DNA of 64,000 nt, taken from positions 151,133-215,132 of the forward strand of contig NZ_JNFA01000028.1 of assembly GCF_000766865.1 (NCBI RefSeq). The letters run 5' to 3'. Positions within the stretch are counted from its first letter, which is position 1; each line of letters opens with the position of its first letter. Source of the stretch: Listeria booriae. GTDB lineage: Bacteria; Bacillota; Bacilli; Lactobacillales; Listeriaceae. Shown here piece after piece: positions 56,520-64,000 of this stretch. Below the pieces are notes generated by a model. It was given only the letters and a program-made list of their open reading frames with translations, made no database searches and was not told the origin of the DNA. A program made the translations under genes and the position numbers.

Positions 56520-57881
56520 ATGAACGGACTAACTAATTTTTTAGAAAAGTATTTCGTACCAGTTGCGGCTAAAATCGGCTCGCAAAAACATTTAGTCGCG
56601 CTTCGTGATGCATTCATTTCAACGATGCCTATCACAATGGCCGGCTCAATCGCAGTTCTTTTGAACGCATTCTTTAGAGATTTTCCAACGTCGTGGGGTT
56701 GGACGGGCTTTGTTGAAGCCATGCAACCACTAATCGGAGTCAATGGATATGTTTGGGCAGCGACACTTGCAATCGTTTCCTTAGTATTCTCAGTGTCATT
56801 AGGTTATAACTTATCGAAAGTGTATGAAGTTGACCGCTTAGCCGGTGCACTTGTTTCACTTGCAGCATTCGTTATGAACTTGTCACAAACAGTAGCAGTA
56901 GATCCAATCAAAAACGCGATCTTAGCAGCTAATCCAAAAGCAGACGTTTCCATGATTCAACCAGTTTGGGGATTCCTTGATCTTAACCAAGTGAATGGTA
57001 CTGGTTTGTTTACAGCAATGTTATTCGGTTTTATTTCTACTATTATTTATGCCAAATTAATGCGTGCTAACATCACAATCAAGATGCCTGATTCAGTGCC
57101 ACCAGCAGTAAGTAAAGCGTTTGCGGCTATCATTCCTGCATTAGTTGCACTTTATATCTGTGCGATCATCGACTGGTCGTTCGTTAAAATTACAGGCCTT
57201 GACGTTATCACATGGATTTCTAAAACAATTCAAGAGCCACTACTTGCCTTGTCACAAGGTTATGGCGCGGTATTGTTAGTAACATTCTTAGTTCAATTAC
57301 TATGGTTCTTCGGTATTCACGGACCAAACGTACTTGCTCCAGTTCTAGAATCACTTTGGGGTACAGCACAACTTAACAACATTAACGAAGCTGCAAAAGG
57401 TGTTGCAGGTTCAGATCTTCCATACCAATGGGTTCGTGGTTCATTCGACGCTTACGTATGGATGGGTGGTTCAGGTGGTACATTGGTACTTATCATTGCA
57501 CTACTTATGTTCTCGAAACGAGCGGATTCCCGAACAGTTGCGAAACTGTCACTCGGGCCTGGTATATTCAACATCAATGAGCCAATCATGTTCGGTCTAC
57601 CGATCGTGCTTAACTCTATCTATCTAATTCCATTTATCATTGCACCAATGGTTATGGTTACAATCGCTTACTTTGCAACAACATTGGGTCTCGTAGCCCC
57701 AGTTAAAATTGCAGTAGTCTGGGTAATGCCACCGCTTCTAAACTCATTCCTGGCAACCGGAGGAGATTGGATGGCGCCTGTCATATCCTTAATAAACATG
57801 GTCATAGCCTTCTTAATCTGGGTACCTTTCGTTATCACAGCGAACAAGGTTGGTGTACCAGAAGAAGAAATGAAAGCCTAA
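56520..57881 (+). CDS. celB: PTS cellobiose/beta-glucoside-type EIIC
   Basis: This 453-residue protein is a lactose/cellobiose-family EIIC: TMPITMAGSIAVLLNAF, about ten helices, FFGIHGPNVLAPV and the NINEPIMFGLPIVLN motif that carries the substrate Glu. It imports and permits phosphorylation of beta-glucosides, giving substrate for GH4 enzymes. EIIA and EIIB genes are not adjacent and must be supplied elsewhere. GGGAGG precedes the ATG. Expression is predicted to be sigma-54-dependent. Confidence 0.93.
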   Translation: MNGLTNFLEKYFVPVAAKIGSQKHLVALRDAFISTMPITMAGSIAVLLNAFFRDFPTSWGWTGFVEAMQPLIGVNGYVWAATLAIVSLVFSVSLGYNLSKVYEVDRLAGALVSLAAFVMNLSQTVAVDPIKNAILAANPKADVSMIQPVWGFLDLNQVNGTGLFTAMLFGFISTIIYAKLMRANITIKMPDSVPPAVSKAFAAIIPALVALYICAIIDWSFVKITGLDVITWISKTIQEPLLALSQGYGAVLLVTFLVQLLWFFGIHGPNVLAPVLESLWGTAQLNNINEAAKGVAGSDLPYQWVRGSFDAYVWMGGSGGTLVLIIALLMFSKRADSRTVAKLSLGPGIFNINEPIMFGLPIVLNSIYLIPFIIAPMVMVTIAYFATTLGLVAPVKIAVVWVMPPLLNSFLATGGDWMAPVISLINMVIAFLIWVPFVITANKVGVPEEEMKA

Positions 57882-57888
57882 ATTGCTC

Positions 57889-57930
57889 AAGCGAGGCGAC
57901 CAATGCTCATAAACGTCGTCCTCGCTCGAG
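57889..57930 (+). terminator. Hairpin after the EIIC gene
   Basis: AGCGAGG-CGAC pairs with GTCG-TCCTCGCT, without a strong T run; partial termination or mRNA protection. Confidence 0.55.
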
Positions 57931-58090
57931 TTTGGTGGCACAGAACAGGTTTCTCGTGCTACCAATTTTAGTCTGGCGCTATTCTTAGTGATAGGCCAGA
58001 CCATTATGTGCATTCGTGTTTAGATGATATTCTTTACACTCCACACGCCAAACAAGTATAATAAAGGTAATATTGAAGGAGGTAATGAAA

Positions 58091-58312
58091 ATGATCGTAA
58101 TTAGCAGTCCTATGAAACGTGATTTTTTTGTAGAAACATTGGAGAAGTATAATGAAAATGGTGTCACTTTTAAAAAAGTAGACGAAAAAGGGATTAAATT
58201 ATATTTCGAAACAACGGCTGAGGATGAAGAAGCGGCTGTAAGAATCGCAAAAGACGTTATGAAAGCAACTGATATTGGCGCTGTTCTTTACTTCCAGGTT
58301 ACTGTGGAGTAA
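58091..58312 (+). CDS. Small protein of unknown function
   Basis: This 73-residue soluble protein (MIVISSPMKRDFFVETLEKY...) has an alternating strand/helix pattern ending in a hydrophobic strand (GAVLYFQVTVE). It was not recognised by family. The ATG at 58091 is chosen since AGGAGG is eight bases upstream; earlier in-frame starts (58073, 58085) overlap the site. It precedes a tiny membrane protein and a DUF3284 gene in an apparent operon. Confidence 0.75.
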   Translation: MIVISSPMKRDFFVETLEKYNENGVTFKKVDEKGIKLYFETTAEDEEAAVRIAKDVMKATDIGAVLYFQVTVE

Positions 58313-58492
58313 ATGATGAAAAGTGCAGCAAACGGACTATTTATAATGAGTCTTGGCTTAATCATTATCGTATTCAGCCCAACATTAGGCGGTACGTCAA
58401 CGAATTTGCCAATGATGCTTACTGGAGTTTTAGTAGTTATTTTAGGCGCGCTAATGGTATTTTTGAAGAAGAAAAAAGATAAGAAATCCTAA
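58313..58492 (+). CDS. Tiny two-helix membrane protein
   Basis: This 59-residue protein (58 if translation starts at 58316) has two hydrophobic segments (about 8-23 and 33-50) joined by a Pro/Gly/Thr loop and a lysine-rich tail KKKKDKKS. It starts directly after the stop of the preceding gene, with GTGGAG as the ribosome site. It was not recognised. The positive tail suggests cytoplasmic ends. Confidence 0.7.
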   Translation: MMKSAANGLFIMSLGLIIIVFSPTLGGTSTNLPMMLTGVLVVILGALMVFLKKKKDKKS

Positions 58493-58506
58493 AGGGAGAT
58501 GGCAAT

Positions 58507-58935
58507 ATGAACGTTTCCACAAAGCTATACATCTCACAAAAAGAGTGTTTTCATACAATCGCTAAGTCGGTTATCTACGACGTGAAACAAGCGACCGGAA
58601 AAAATCTGCCAATGCAAAAGCTACAAGGGCTGAAGTACCGCCGGAAAATGTCCAACGGTGCCACAGTTGAAACGAAAATCACAGAATTTCAATTTCCAAA
58701 TGTATATCAATTCGAAACAACAAGTCGCGTGAACTTACACCGGACAACCTATACCGTTACCGAAATTAGCGACCACGTTTGCGAAGTCACGTACAAAGAA
58801 GAAATTGAAGCCGAGAAGTGGATGCAGAAAATGAATAATATGTTGGTAGGTACCATTTTCGCATTTTTGAGGAAAAAAAGGGTAACACGTTTGTTGAAAG
58901 CCATGGAAGCGTCCGTGATTACAGCAAGCAAATAA
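58507..58935 (+). CDS. DUF3284 protein
   Basis: This 142-residue protein resembles DUF3284 members, which are small START-like proteins often linked with cellobiose-type PTS genes: an N-terminal VSTKLYISQKECFHTIAKSVIYD, a middle strand set (YQFETTSRVNLHRTTYTV) and a C-terminal helix with LLKAMEA. Function unknown. AAAGGGAGA precedes the ATG. The nearby EIIC fits the usual association. Confidence 0.78.
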   Translation: MNVSTKLYISQKECFHTIAKSVIYDVKQATGKNLPMQKLQGLKYRRKMSNGATVETKITEFQFPNVYQFETTSRVNLHRTTYTVTEISDHVCEVTYKEEIEAEKWMQKMNNMLVGTIFAFLRKKRVTRLLKAMEASVITASK

Positions 58936-59014
58936 AAGGGATCATTAGGCGGTATTACCCCAATAATTGTGGTATCCCAAGTGCCATTAATAAGAAATAT
59001 CGCTTTTTGATATA

Positions 59015-59052
59015 GAGCAAGAGCAGTGAGGCATGTCTCACTGCTCTTGCTC
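59015..59052. terminator. Long perfect hairpin
   Basis: GAGCAAGAGCAGTGAG (59015-59030) and CTCACTGCTCTTGCTC (59037-59052) form a perfect 16-bp stem with a six-base loop. No T run follows on either strand. Confidence 0.7.
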
Positions 59053-59060
59053 GTTCCTAT

Positions 59061-59088
59061 TTGATTCTATGAGTCACTATAGTATAAT
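59061..59088 (+). promoter_or_regulatory. Promoter of the LTA-synthase-like gene
   Basis: TTGATT (59061-59066), 16 bp, TATAAT (59083-59088). Confidence 0.6.
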
Positions 59089-59146
59089 ACCTTAGAAGAA
59101 GCACGAGAAAATTCAGCGTTATTGCTTACAGAGGAGATTTTTTATT

Positions 59147-61036
59147 ATGACTGCACCAAAACAAAGAAAGCAGCTCAAACATCCATACCTAGTAAGGTCA
59201 CTTCGAACGCTAGGCTTTGGGCTTATACTATCTGTTCTTTTACATATTCTACTTGATGCCTCATTGAGTGGCTTTAATTTATCTGACACATTCGAAATGA
59301 TTAAAACCTACCCAATCCCATTTTTGCTAGGAATTCTAGTATTATTACTCGTTTATTTATTCTTGATTTCACTTATCGGCAACTTGTGGGCCAGTACGAC
59401 AATACTCGTCGGCACATCCATCGTTGTCGCTTTTGCAAACAATCAGAAGTTCCTAGAACGAGGCGAACCGCTTTATCCGCAAGAATTTGAAATGATTACC
59501 CAGTGGCGCTTCATGCTTTCCATGCTCTCCACATGGCTCGTCATTTTACTATTTCTTGGAATCGCCGTAATCATCGCCATTGCCTGGGTGCTAGACCGCT
59601 ATTCGCGCAAAGTATCCGCCAAATATTACGGTCGTGATTTTAAATATTGGGACCGCAAAACACTCATCATTCGCGCAGTAGGACTCGTATTTAGCGGCGT
59701 GTTACTGTTCTCTTTAACCAATTTCCAAAGTTCCGACAACTGGCTCCGCAAAGCATACAACATCGATGCACAATGGAAAGACGTGGATCCGAAAGAAAGC
59801 TACCAACAATATGGCTTCGTCGGCGGCCTCATCTATAGTGCAACAGCAAACATCATGGACAAACCAGCAGGCTACAGCGAAGCAAAAATGAAGCAAATCA
59901 CGAAGAAATACAATAAAATCGCCGATGAAATCAACCAAACACGCCAAAATAAACCGATGGACGATGTCAATATTGTCTACGTCATGAGTGAAAGTTTTAG
60001 CGATCCAACTAGATTAAGCGGTGTCACAACATCCTCAGATCCAATTCCAGAAACCCGCAAAATCATGGAGAAATACCCATCAGGCTACAGTCTTTCGCAA
60101 GGATACGGGGGAGGCACCGCCAACATCGAATTCGAAGCACTAACAGGGCTTTCTATGTACAACATCAACCCGCAAATCACATCGCCGTACCAAATGTTCC
60201 TATATCAAAAAGAAAAGTTCCCATCACTAGTCAGCTCACTCGCGCAAAACAATTACGAAACGATCGCGATTCATCCATTCAAACCATCATTTTACCGTCG
60301 CACAGACGTTTACAACGCGCTGCAATTCGACAAATTCATCAGTCGAGACGAGATGGTGCACACCGAGAAATTGGATGATAGCGAATATATATCCGATGCA
60401 TCAGCCTACCAAGAAACACTGGATCAACTAAAAGCAAGCGACAAATCAACATTTATCCACCTTGTCACGATGCAAAATCACATGACTTACTGGGATAAAT
60501 ACATCAATACCATTGCCGTAGAAGGCGTTCCCGAAGAAAACAAACAAACCGTCCAAACCTATTTACAAGGCATTAAATATTCCGATGACGCTCTAACAGA
60601 CTTCATCACACAGCTAAAACACCTAGACAAGAAAACAATGGTTGTTTTTTGGGGAGATCATTTGCCAAGCGTGTTCCCAGAAGAAATCGTCAACCAGAAC
60701 ACAGAACGAACGATGCACGAAACGCCAATGTTCATGTACGCCAATTTTGACCTACCGAAAAAAGACTACGGAACCATCAGCCCAATTTATTTTGCACCAA
60801 AAATGCTAGAACTAACAAACAGCAAAGTATCACCGTACTACGCATTGCTAACCGAAATGAGTCAACAAGTCCAAGGCCTAGAAAAGAACGTACTAATCGA
60901 CAATCACAACAAAACCATCATCGAAGACCAACTATCCACCGAAGCCAAAGAATACCTAGCAGACTACAAAATGGTACAATACGACCTCATAAGTGGTAAA
61001 GGCTACACAAAAACAAGCATGTTCAAAGATAGGTAG
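59147..61036 (+). CDS. LTA-synthase-like sulfatase-fold membrane enzyme
   Basis: This 629-residue protein has five N-terminal membrane helices (about 20-40, 55-75, 78-97, 128-148, 175-192) and an extracellular sulfatase-fold domain. NIVYVMSESFSD holds the first metal Glu282, GGGTANIEFEALTG the likely nucleophile Thr324, and FWGDHLPS late metal ligands. It resembles lipoteichoic acid synthase and related phosphoglycerol transferases but is not LtaS proper. It would move glycerol phosphate from phosphatidylglycerol to an acceptor. GAGGAG precedes the ATG; a SnoaL-like gene follows after 14 bases. Confidence 0.88.
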   Translation: MTAPKQRKQLKHPYLVRSLRTLGFGLILSVLLHILLDASLSGFNLSDTFEMIKTYPIPFLLGILVLLLVYLFLISLIGNLWASTTILVGTSIVVAFANNQKFLERGEPLYPQEFEMITQWRFMLSMLSTWLVILLFLGIAVIIAIAWVLDRYSRKVSAKYYGRDFKYWDRKTLIIRAVGLVFSGVLLFSLTNFQSSDNWLRKAYNIDAQWKDVDPKESYQQYGFVGGLIYSATANIMDKPAGYSEAKMKQITKKYNKIADEINQTRQNKPMDDVNIVYVMSESFSDPTRLSGVTTSSDPIPETRKIMEKYPSGYSLSQGYGGGTANIEFEALTGLSMYNINPQITSPYQMFLYQKEKFPSLVSSLAQNNYETIAIHPFKPSFYRRTDVYNALQFDKFISRDEMVHTEKLDDSEYISDASAYQETLDQLKASDKSTFIHLVTMQNHMTYWDKYINTIAVEGVPEENKQTVQTYLQGIKYSDDALTDFITQLKHLDKKTMVVFWGDHLPSVFPEEIVNQNTERTMHETPMFMYANFDLPKKDYGTISPIYFAPKMLELTNSKVSPYYALLTEMSQQVQGLEKNVLIDNHNKTIIEDQLSTEAKEYLADYKMVQYDLISGKGYTKTSMFKDR

Positions 61037-61050
61037 GGGAGTGTTTTGAC

Positions 61051-61425
61051 ATGAACGCCACACACAAACAAATAGTCGAGGCCTATTTCACCGGCTGGAT
61101 TTCCCAAAATAAACAACAAATACTAGACACGCTAAGAGAAGACGTTTACATTGAAGAATGCTACGGCCCGTGTTACAGCGGCAAAAAACAAATAACAACC
61201 TGGCTAGACAACTGGTTCAAGCGAGGCGAAGTACTATCATGGAACATCACAGAAGAATGGTTCGACCAGAAAAAAGACACTTACATGTGCAAATGGCAAT
61301 TCGAATGCCTATACAAAGAAGAAAAAGGTCGATTTGACGGCATGAGCATCATTATCTTCGCAAACAATCAAATCAAGACCATCGAAGAATTCCAAACCAC
61401 CGCAAAACATGAATATCCATATTAA
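61051..61425 (+). CDS. SnoaL-like (NTF2-fold) protein
   Basis: This 124-residue protein has the NTF2-like pattern: an N-terminal helix with VEAYFTGWISQNKQQILDTL, then VYIEECYGPCYSGKKQITTWLDNWF and a strand with YMCKWQFECLY. Small members of this superfamily bind or isomerise small molecules; no activity can be assigned. GGGGAG precedes the ATG. It is probably cotranscribed with the LTA-synthase-like gene. Confidence 0.8.
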   Translation: MNATHKQIVEAYFTGWISQNKQQILDTLREDVYIEECYGPCYSGKKQITTWLDNWFKRGEVLSWNITEEWFDQKKDTYMCKWQFECLYKEEKGRFDGMSIIIFANNQIKTIEEFQTTAKHEYPY

Positions 61426-61433
61426 TAATGGAG

Positions 61434-61506
61434 AGAAAGTGCGATAATCTATATCGCATTTTCTTGTTATGCACACAAAAAAAGAGCACTCATAAATGAG
61501 CACTCT
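61434..61506. terminator. Two facing terminators between SnoaL-like gene and csp
   Basis: GAAAGTGCGATA/TATCGCATTTTC (61434-61463) closes the plus-strand gene. AGAGCACTCAT/ATGAGCACTCT (61483-61506), with a T run on the minus strand, closes csp. Confidence 0.75.
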
Positions 61507-61524
61507 TCTCTAAGTCAGCTAAAA

Positions 61525-61761
<237 letters not shown>

Positions 61762-61901
61762 TTACTATTCCTGCTTAGCGGTACGAAGTGGAAAGTTATT
61801 CACTAATCATTTCTTCACCAACAAAAATAAGTCTAGTTAAATATACCATGCTTTTTCAAATAAAGCAAACAAATAACCTTTTCCTCTCCAAAAAGAGGTC
61901 T

Positions 61902-62603
61902 TTAGGACAGTTGAGGAAGCTGATCGGCACCAAGCAAACGCCGCAACTCCTCCACATCCGTAATCACCCAAGGCTTTTTACTTGATATCAGAATTTTTTT
62001 TGCACGGAGTTCTGACAGCACTTTTGATGTATACCCTTTCGATGTATTAGAAAACTCCGCCAATCTTTTATAAGTCAGAAAAATAGGCAACTCAACACTA
62101 TTGTTTTTTTGTCTAAATCCTAAATCAATCAAGGAAAGCAAACTAAAGTAAATCCGATCCTGCGAATTCAGCCGATCTTGAATCGTAATCGCATACAACT
62201 CTCTTCGCGTGCGAGCCATATAAGCCAGCAAAATATAGTTTCTCGGATCTTCCACCCGCATAACCTTCTTAAAAAAAGAAAATTCGACGCGCCACCACCG
62301 CACATCGGCTAGCATCTCAATTTTAGAAATGTTTGGAACATCGTCCTCATATATCGGCAAAAAAGGAAAACTCCCTGGACCAAACAAAAAATGAAACCGC
62401 CGACCTAACTGCCCATCATATTCATACTTCACATAACCTTGCTCAATTAAATAGAAATATTCGCGATCCCTATTATATATCAACTCAGTACCCTTCGAAA
62501 CCATTTCTTCTATACAGTGATGATTAAACTGGGCATCCTTTTTTAAAAGTTTTAAAATATTGGCATTAGAAGCAAAGCTATCAATTGTTTCTTTCAAATA
62601 CAT
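61902..62603 (-). CDS. Crp/Fnr-family regulator
   Basis: This 233-residue protein has an N-terminal cyclic-nucleotide-like beta barrel (YFYLIEQGYVKYEYDG, FLFGPGSFPF), a long dimerisation helix and a C-terminal helix-turn-helix (LTYKRLAEFSNTSKGYTSKVLSELRAKKIL). No Cys cluster for iron-sulfur binding is present. Its size and plan recall the PrfA-like paralogs of Listeria, but identity with PrfA is low. The ATG at 62603 follows AGGAGGAGG. The target is unknown. Confidence 0.87.
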   Translation of the reverse strand: MYLKETIDSFASNANILKLLKKDAQFNHHCIEEMVSKGTELIYNRDREYFYLIEQGYVKYEYDGQLGRRFHFLFGPGSFPFLPIYEDDVPNISKIEMLADVRWWRVEFSFFKKVMRVEDPRNYILLAYMARTRRELYAITIQDRLNSQDRIYFSLLSLIDLGFRQKNNSVELPIFLTYKRLAEFSNTSKGYTSKVLSELRAKKILISSKKPWVITDVEELRRLLGADQLPQLS

Positions 62604-62798
62604 GGCCAAGCCTCCTCCTAAACGAATAAATGGCTACCCCTACAATACCACAGAAACAATGACCTTACACATTTCAAGTCTGAAAAAAGGCGACAATCTT
62701 CATTATATGCAAAAACCTCGCGCAAGAATGGTGAAATATGTTATACTTTAGAAAGCGCTTAATATTTTTGGAGTAACTATAATTGGGAGGCCACAGAA

Positions 62799-63824
62799 AT
62801 GCTTAATGAACAACAAATCACTAAATTACTAGAACGCATCATCGATCCAGTCTTAGAGGCAACATTATTAGAAACAGACGGGATAATAGAAGTTAGTGCA
62901 ACAGAAGCAGGAACAACACTAGAAATCGCACTAGCAGACCCAGAACAACAAACCGAAGAATTCATCACGAACATCACAGACCTACTAAGCCAATTCGGAC
63001 ACGAAGAAATCCACTTAGAACTAAGCTACCTCCCAACATCAAAAATCGAAAAAATAATAGAAGGAAGAAACAACATCCTATCTCCAGAAAGCAAAACACA
63101 ATTTATCGCAATAGCTAGTGGCAAAGGCGGCGTCGGCAAATCAACCATCGCAGCTAACCTAGCAGTATCACTAAGACGCCTAGGCAAAAAAGTCGGTTTA
63201 CTAGACGCAGACATATACGGCTTCAGCCTTCCAGTTTTACTAGGCACCTCTGAAAGCCCAACAACTAAAGACGAGAAAATCATTCCAGTCACTACATACG
63301 GCATCCAATTAGTCTCCATGGAATCTTTCGTTGACGAAGGCGAACCAGTCATTTGGCGTGGCCCGATGTTAGGCAAAATGATAAAGATGTTCCTAGAAGA
63401 CGTTATGTGGGACGCACCGGACTACCTAATCATTGACCTCCCACCAGGAACTGGCGATGTAGCCCTAGATATCCACACACTATTACCATCCTGCAATGAA
63501 ATCATCGTAACCACACCACATCACGCGGCAGCAACCGTAGCATCCCGAGCCGGCATCATGGCACAAAAAAATAATCACCACATTTTAGGCGTTATAGAAA
63601 ATCTATCCTATTATTTATCCGAATCAGGCGAAAAAATATATTTATTCGGTCAAGGCGGCGGAGAAAAAGTAGCCGAAACCCTAAAAACAGAACTATTAAT
63701 GACCTTCCCAATCGAACAACCCGAACAAAACAAGAATGGCTATCTATCAGGTATCTACGAAGAAAACACACCACTTGGTGACGACTTCCTGACCCTCGCA
63801 AAAAAAATAAATCAACATTTATAA
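62799..63824 (+). CDS. mrp: Mrp/NBP35-family iron-sulfur carrier ATPase
   Basis: This 341-residue protein has an N-terminal DUF59-like domain (about 1-90), then a deviant Walker A SGKGGVGKST, DADIYGFS, and DLPPGTGDVALD. It belongs to the ApbC/SalA group of P-loop ATPases that carry Fe-S clusters. The usual C-terminal CxxC motif is not visible; the region before GEKIYLFGQGGG reads LSYYLSESGEKIY, so cluster binding is uncertain. GGGAGG precedes the ATG. It lies just before an rRNA operon. Confidence 0.92.
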   Translation: MLNEQQITKLLERIIDPVLEATLLETDGIIEVSATEAGTTLEIALADPEQQTEEFITNITDLLSQFGHEEIHLELSYLPTSKIEKIIEGRNNILSPESKTQFIAIASGKGGVGKSTIAANLAVSLRRLGKKVGLLDADIYGFSLPVLLGTSESPTTKDEKIIPVTTYGIQLVSMESFVDEGEPVIWRGPMLGKMIKMFLEDVMWDAPDYLIIDLPPGTGDVALDIHTLLPSCNEIIVTTPHHAAATVASRAGIMAQKNNHHILGVIENLSYYLSESGEKIYLFGQGGGEKVAETLKTELLMTFPIEQPEQNKNGYLSGIYEENTPLGDDFLTLAKKINQHL

Positions 63825-63844
63825 TAAAAATATGCAAAAAAGTA

Positions 63845-64000
63845 TTGACGAATGGATAAATAGTTGGTATATTTATAAACGTTGCTGATGCACATAACGC
63901 AAACCGCAACACATGAGATTGCTCTTTGAAAACTGAACAAAAAACAAAGATAAAACCAAGAAAACAGCAATGTTTTCAGGTAAGAATCGCAGGGCGGAAA
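63845..64000 (+). promoter_or_regulatory. rRNA operon promoter and 5' leader
   Basis: TTGACG (63845-63850), 17 bp, TATATT (63868-63873) is a strong promoter. Downstream, TTGCTCTTTGAAAAC near 63920 resembles the boxA antitermination signal of Firmicute rrn leaders. The 16S gene itself must begin beyond the window. Confidence 0.8.

Overview
The window looks like a chromosome segment of a low-GC Firmicute of the family Listeriaceae, most likely a Listeria species outside the L. monocytogenes core group. This rests on recalled gene order (clpP, a TetR/MMPL pair, a dipeptidase, rpoN, then cggR-gapA-pgk-tpiA-gpmI-eno), on a BilE-type bile/osmolyte transporter with its fused permease-binding protein, and on an AgrD like that of Listeria. 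No database search was possible, so species and gene names are recognition-based.

Layout. 0-9.3 kb: an extended agr (peptide quorum-sensing) region. Five tandem AgrC-like receptors and an AgrA-like regulator are followed by an uncharacterised gene, agrB, a small agrD, a complete agrC and agrA. 9.3-18.6 kb: clpP with a CtsR box, tRNA-Arg(CCG), UV endonuclease, TetR/MMPL exporter pair, dipeptidase, rpoN (sigma-54), and cggR with its operator. 18.6-24.6 kb: glycolytic operon gapA-pgk-tpiA-gpmI-eno. 24.7-30.6 kb: two alpha/beta hydrolases (one without its catalytic serine), an AhpD-like protein, and a NatAB-type ABC exporter divergent from a LytTR two-component pair. 30.6-37.3 kb: deoxynucleoside catabolism (deoR, deoC, a LacI regulator, nupC, deoB, pdp). 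37.4-47.2 kb: a DUF1877 protein, bilEA/bilEB behind a sigma-B-like promoter, Lin0512/MarR, a universal stress protein, purine nucleoside phosphorylase and transporter divergent from a ROK repressor, a lipoprotein hydrolase and a secreted Ig-like protein. 47.3-58.9 kb: beta-glucoside use (two GH4 6-phospho-beta-glucosidases with RpiR and LacI regulators, a lone EIIC behind a sigma-54 promoter, DUF3284), interrupted by hmp, ACT/DUF711 and MarR/DUF1304 pairs. 59-64 kb: an LTA-synthase-like enzyme, a cold-shock protein, a Crp/Fnr regulator, an Mrp ATPase, and at the right edge the promoter and leader of an rRNA operon whose 16S gene lies outside the window.

The most unusual feature is the receptor array at 181-4831. 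Three receptors keep the phosphoacceptor histidine box but stop just before the ATPase domain. A fourth has an intact-looking ATPase domain but Gln in place of the histidine. A fifth has the histidine and only a remnant of the ATPase domain. Together they read like a split histidine kinase in which one subunit would phosphorylate several different sensor subunits. Each sits in a translationally coupled pair or ends beside a LytTR regulator, directly upstream of a complete agr system.

Two regulatory links run across the window: rpoN lies 40 kb from a textbook sigma-54 promoter driving the EIIC gene, and LytTR-type direct repeats with 21-bp periodicity precede both the agrB-side operon and natRK. 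No insertion sequences, prophage genes or CRISPR arrays were seen.
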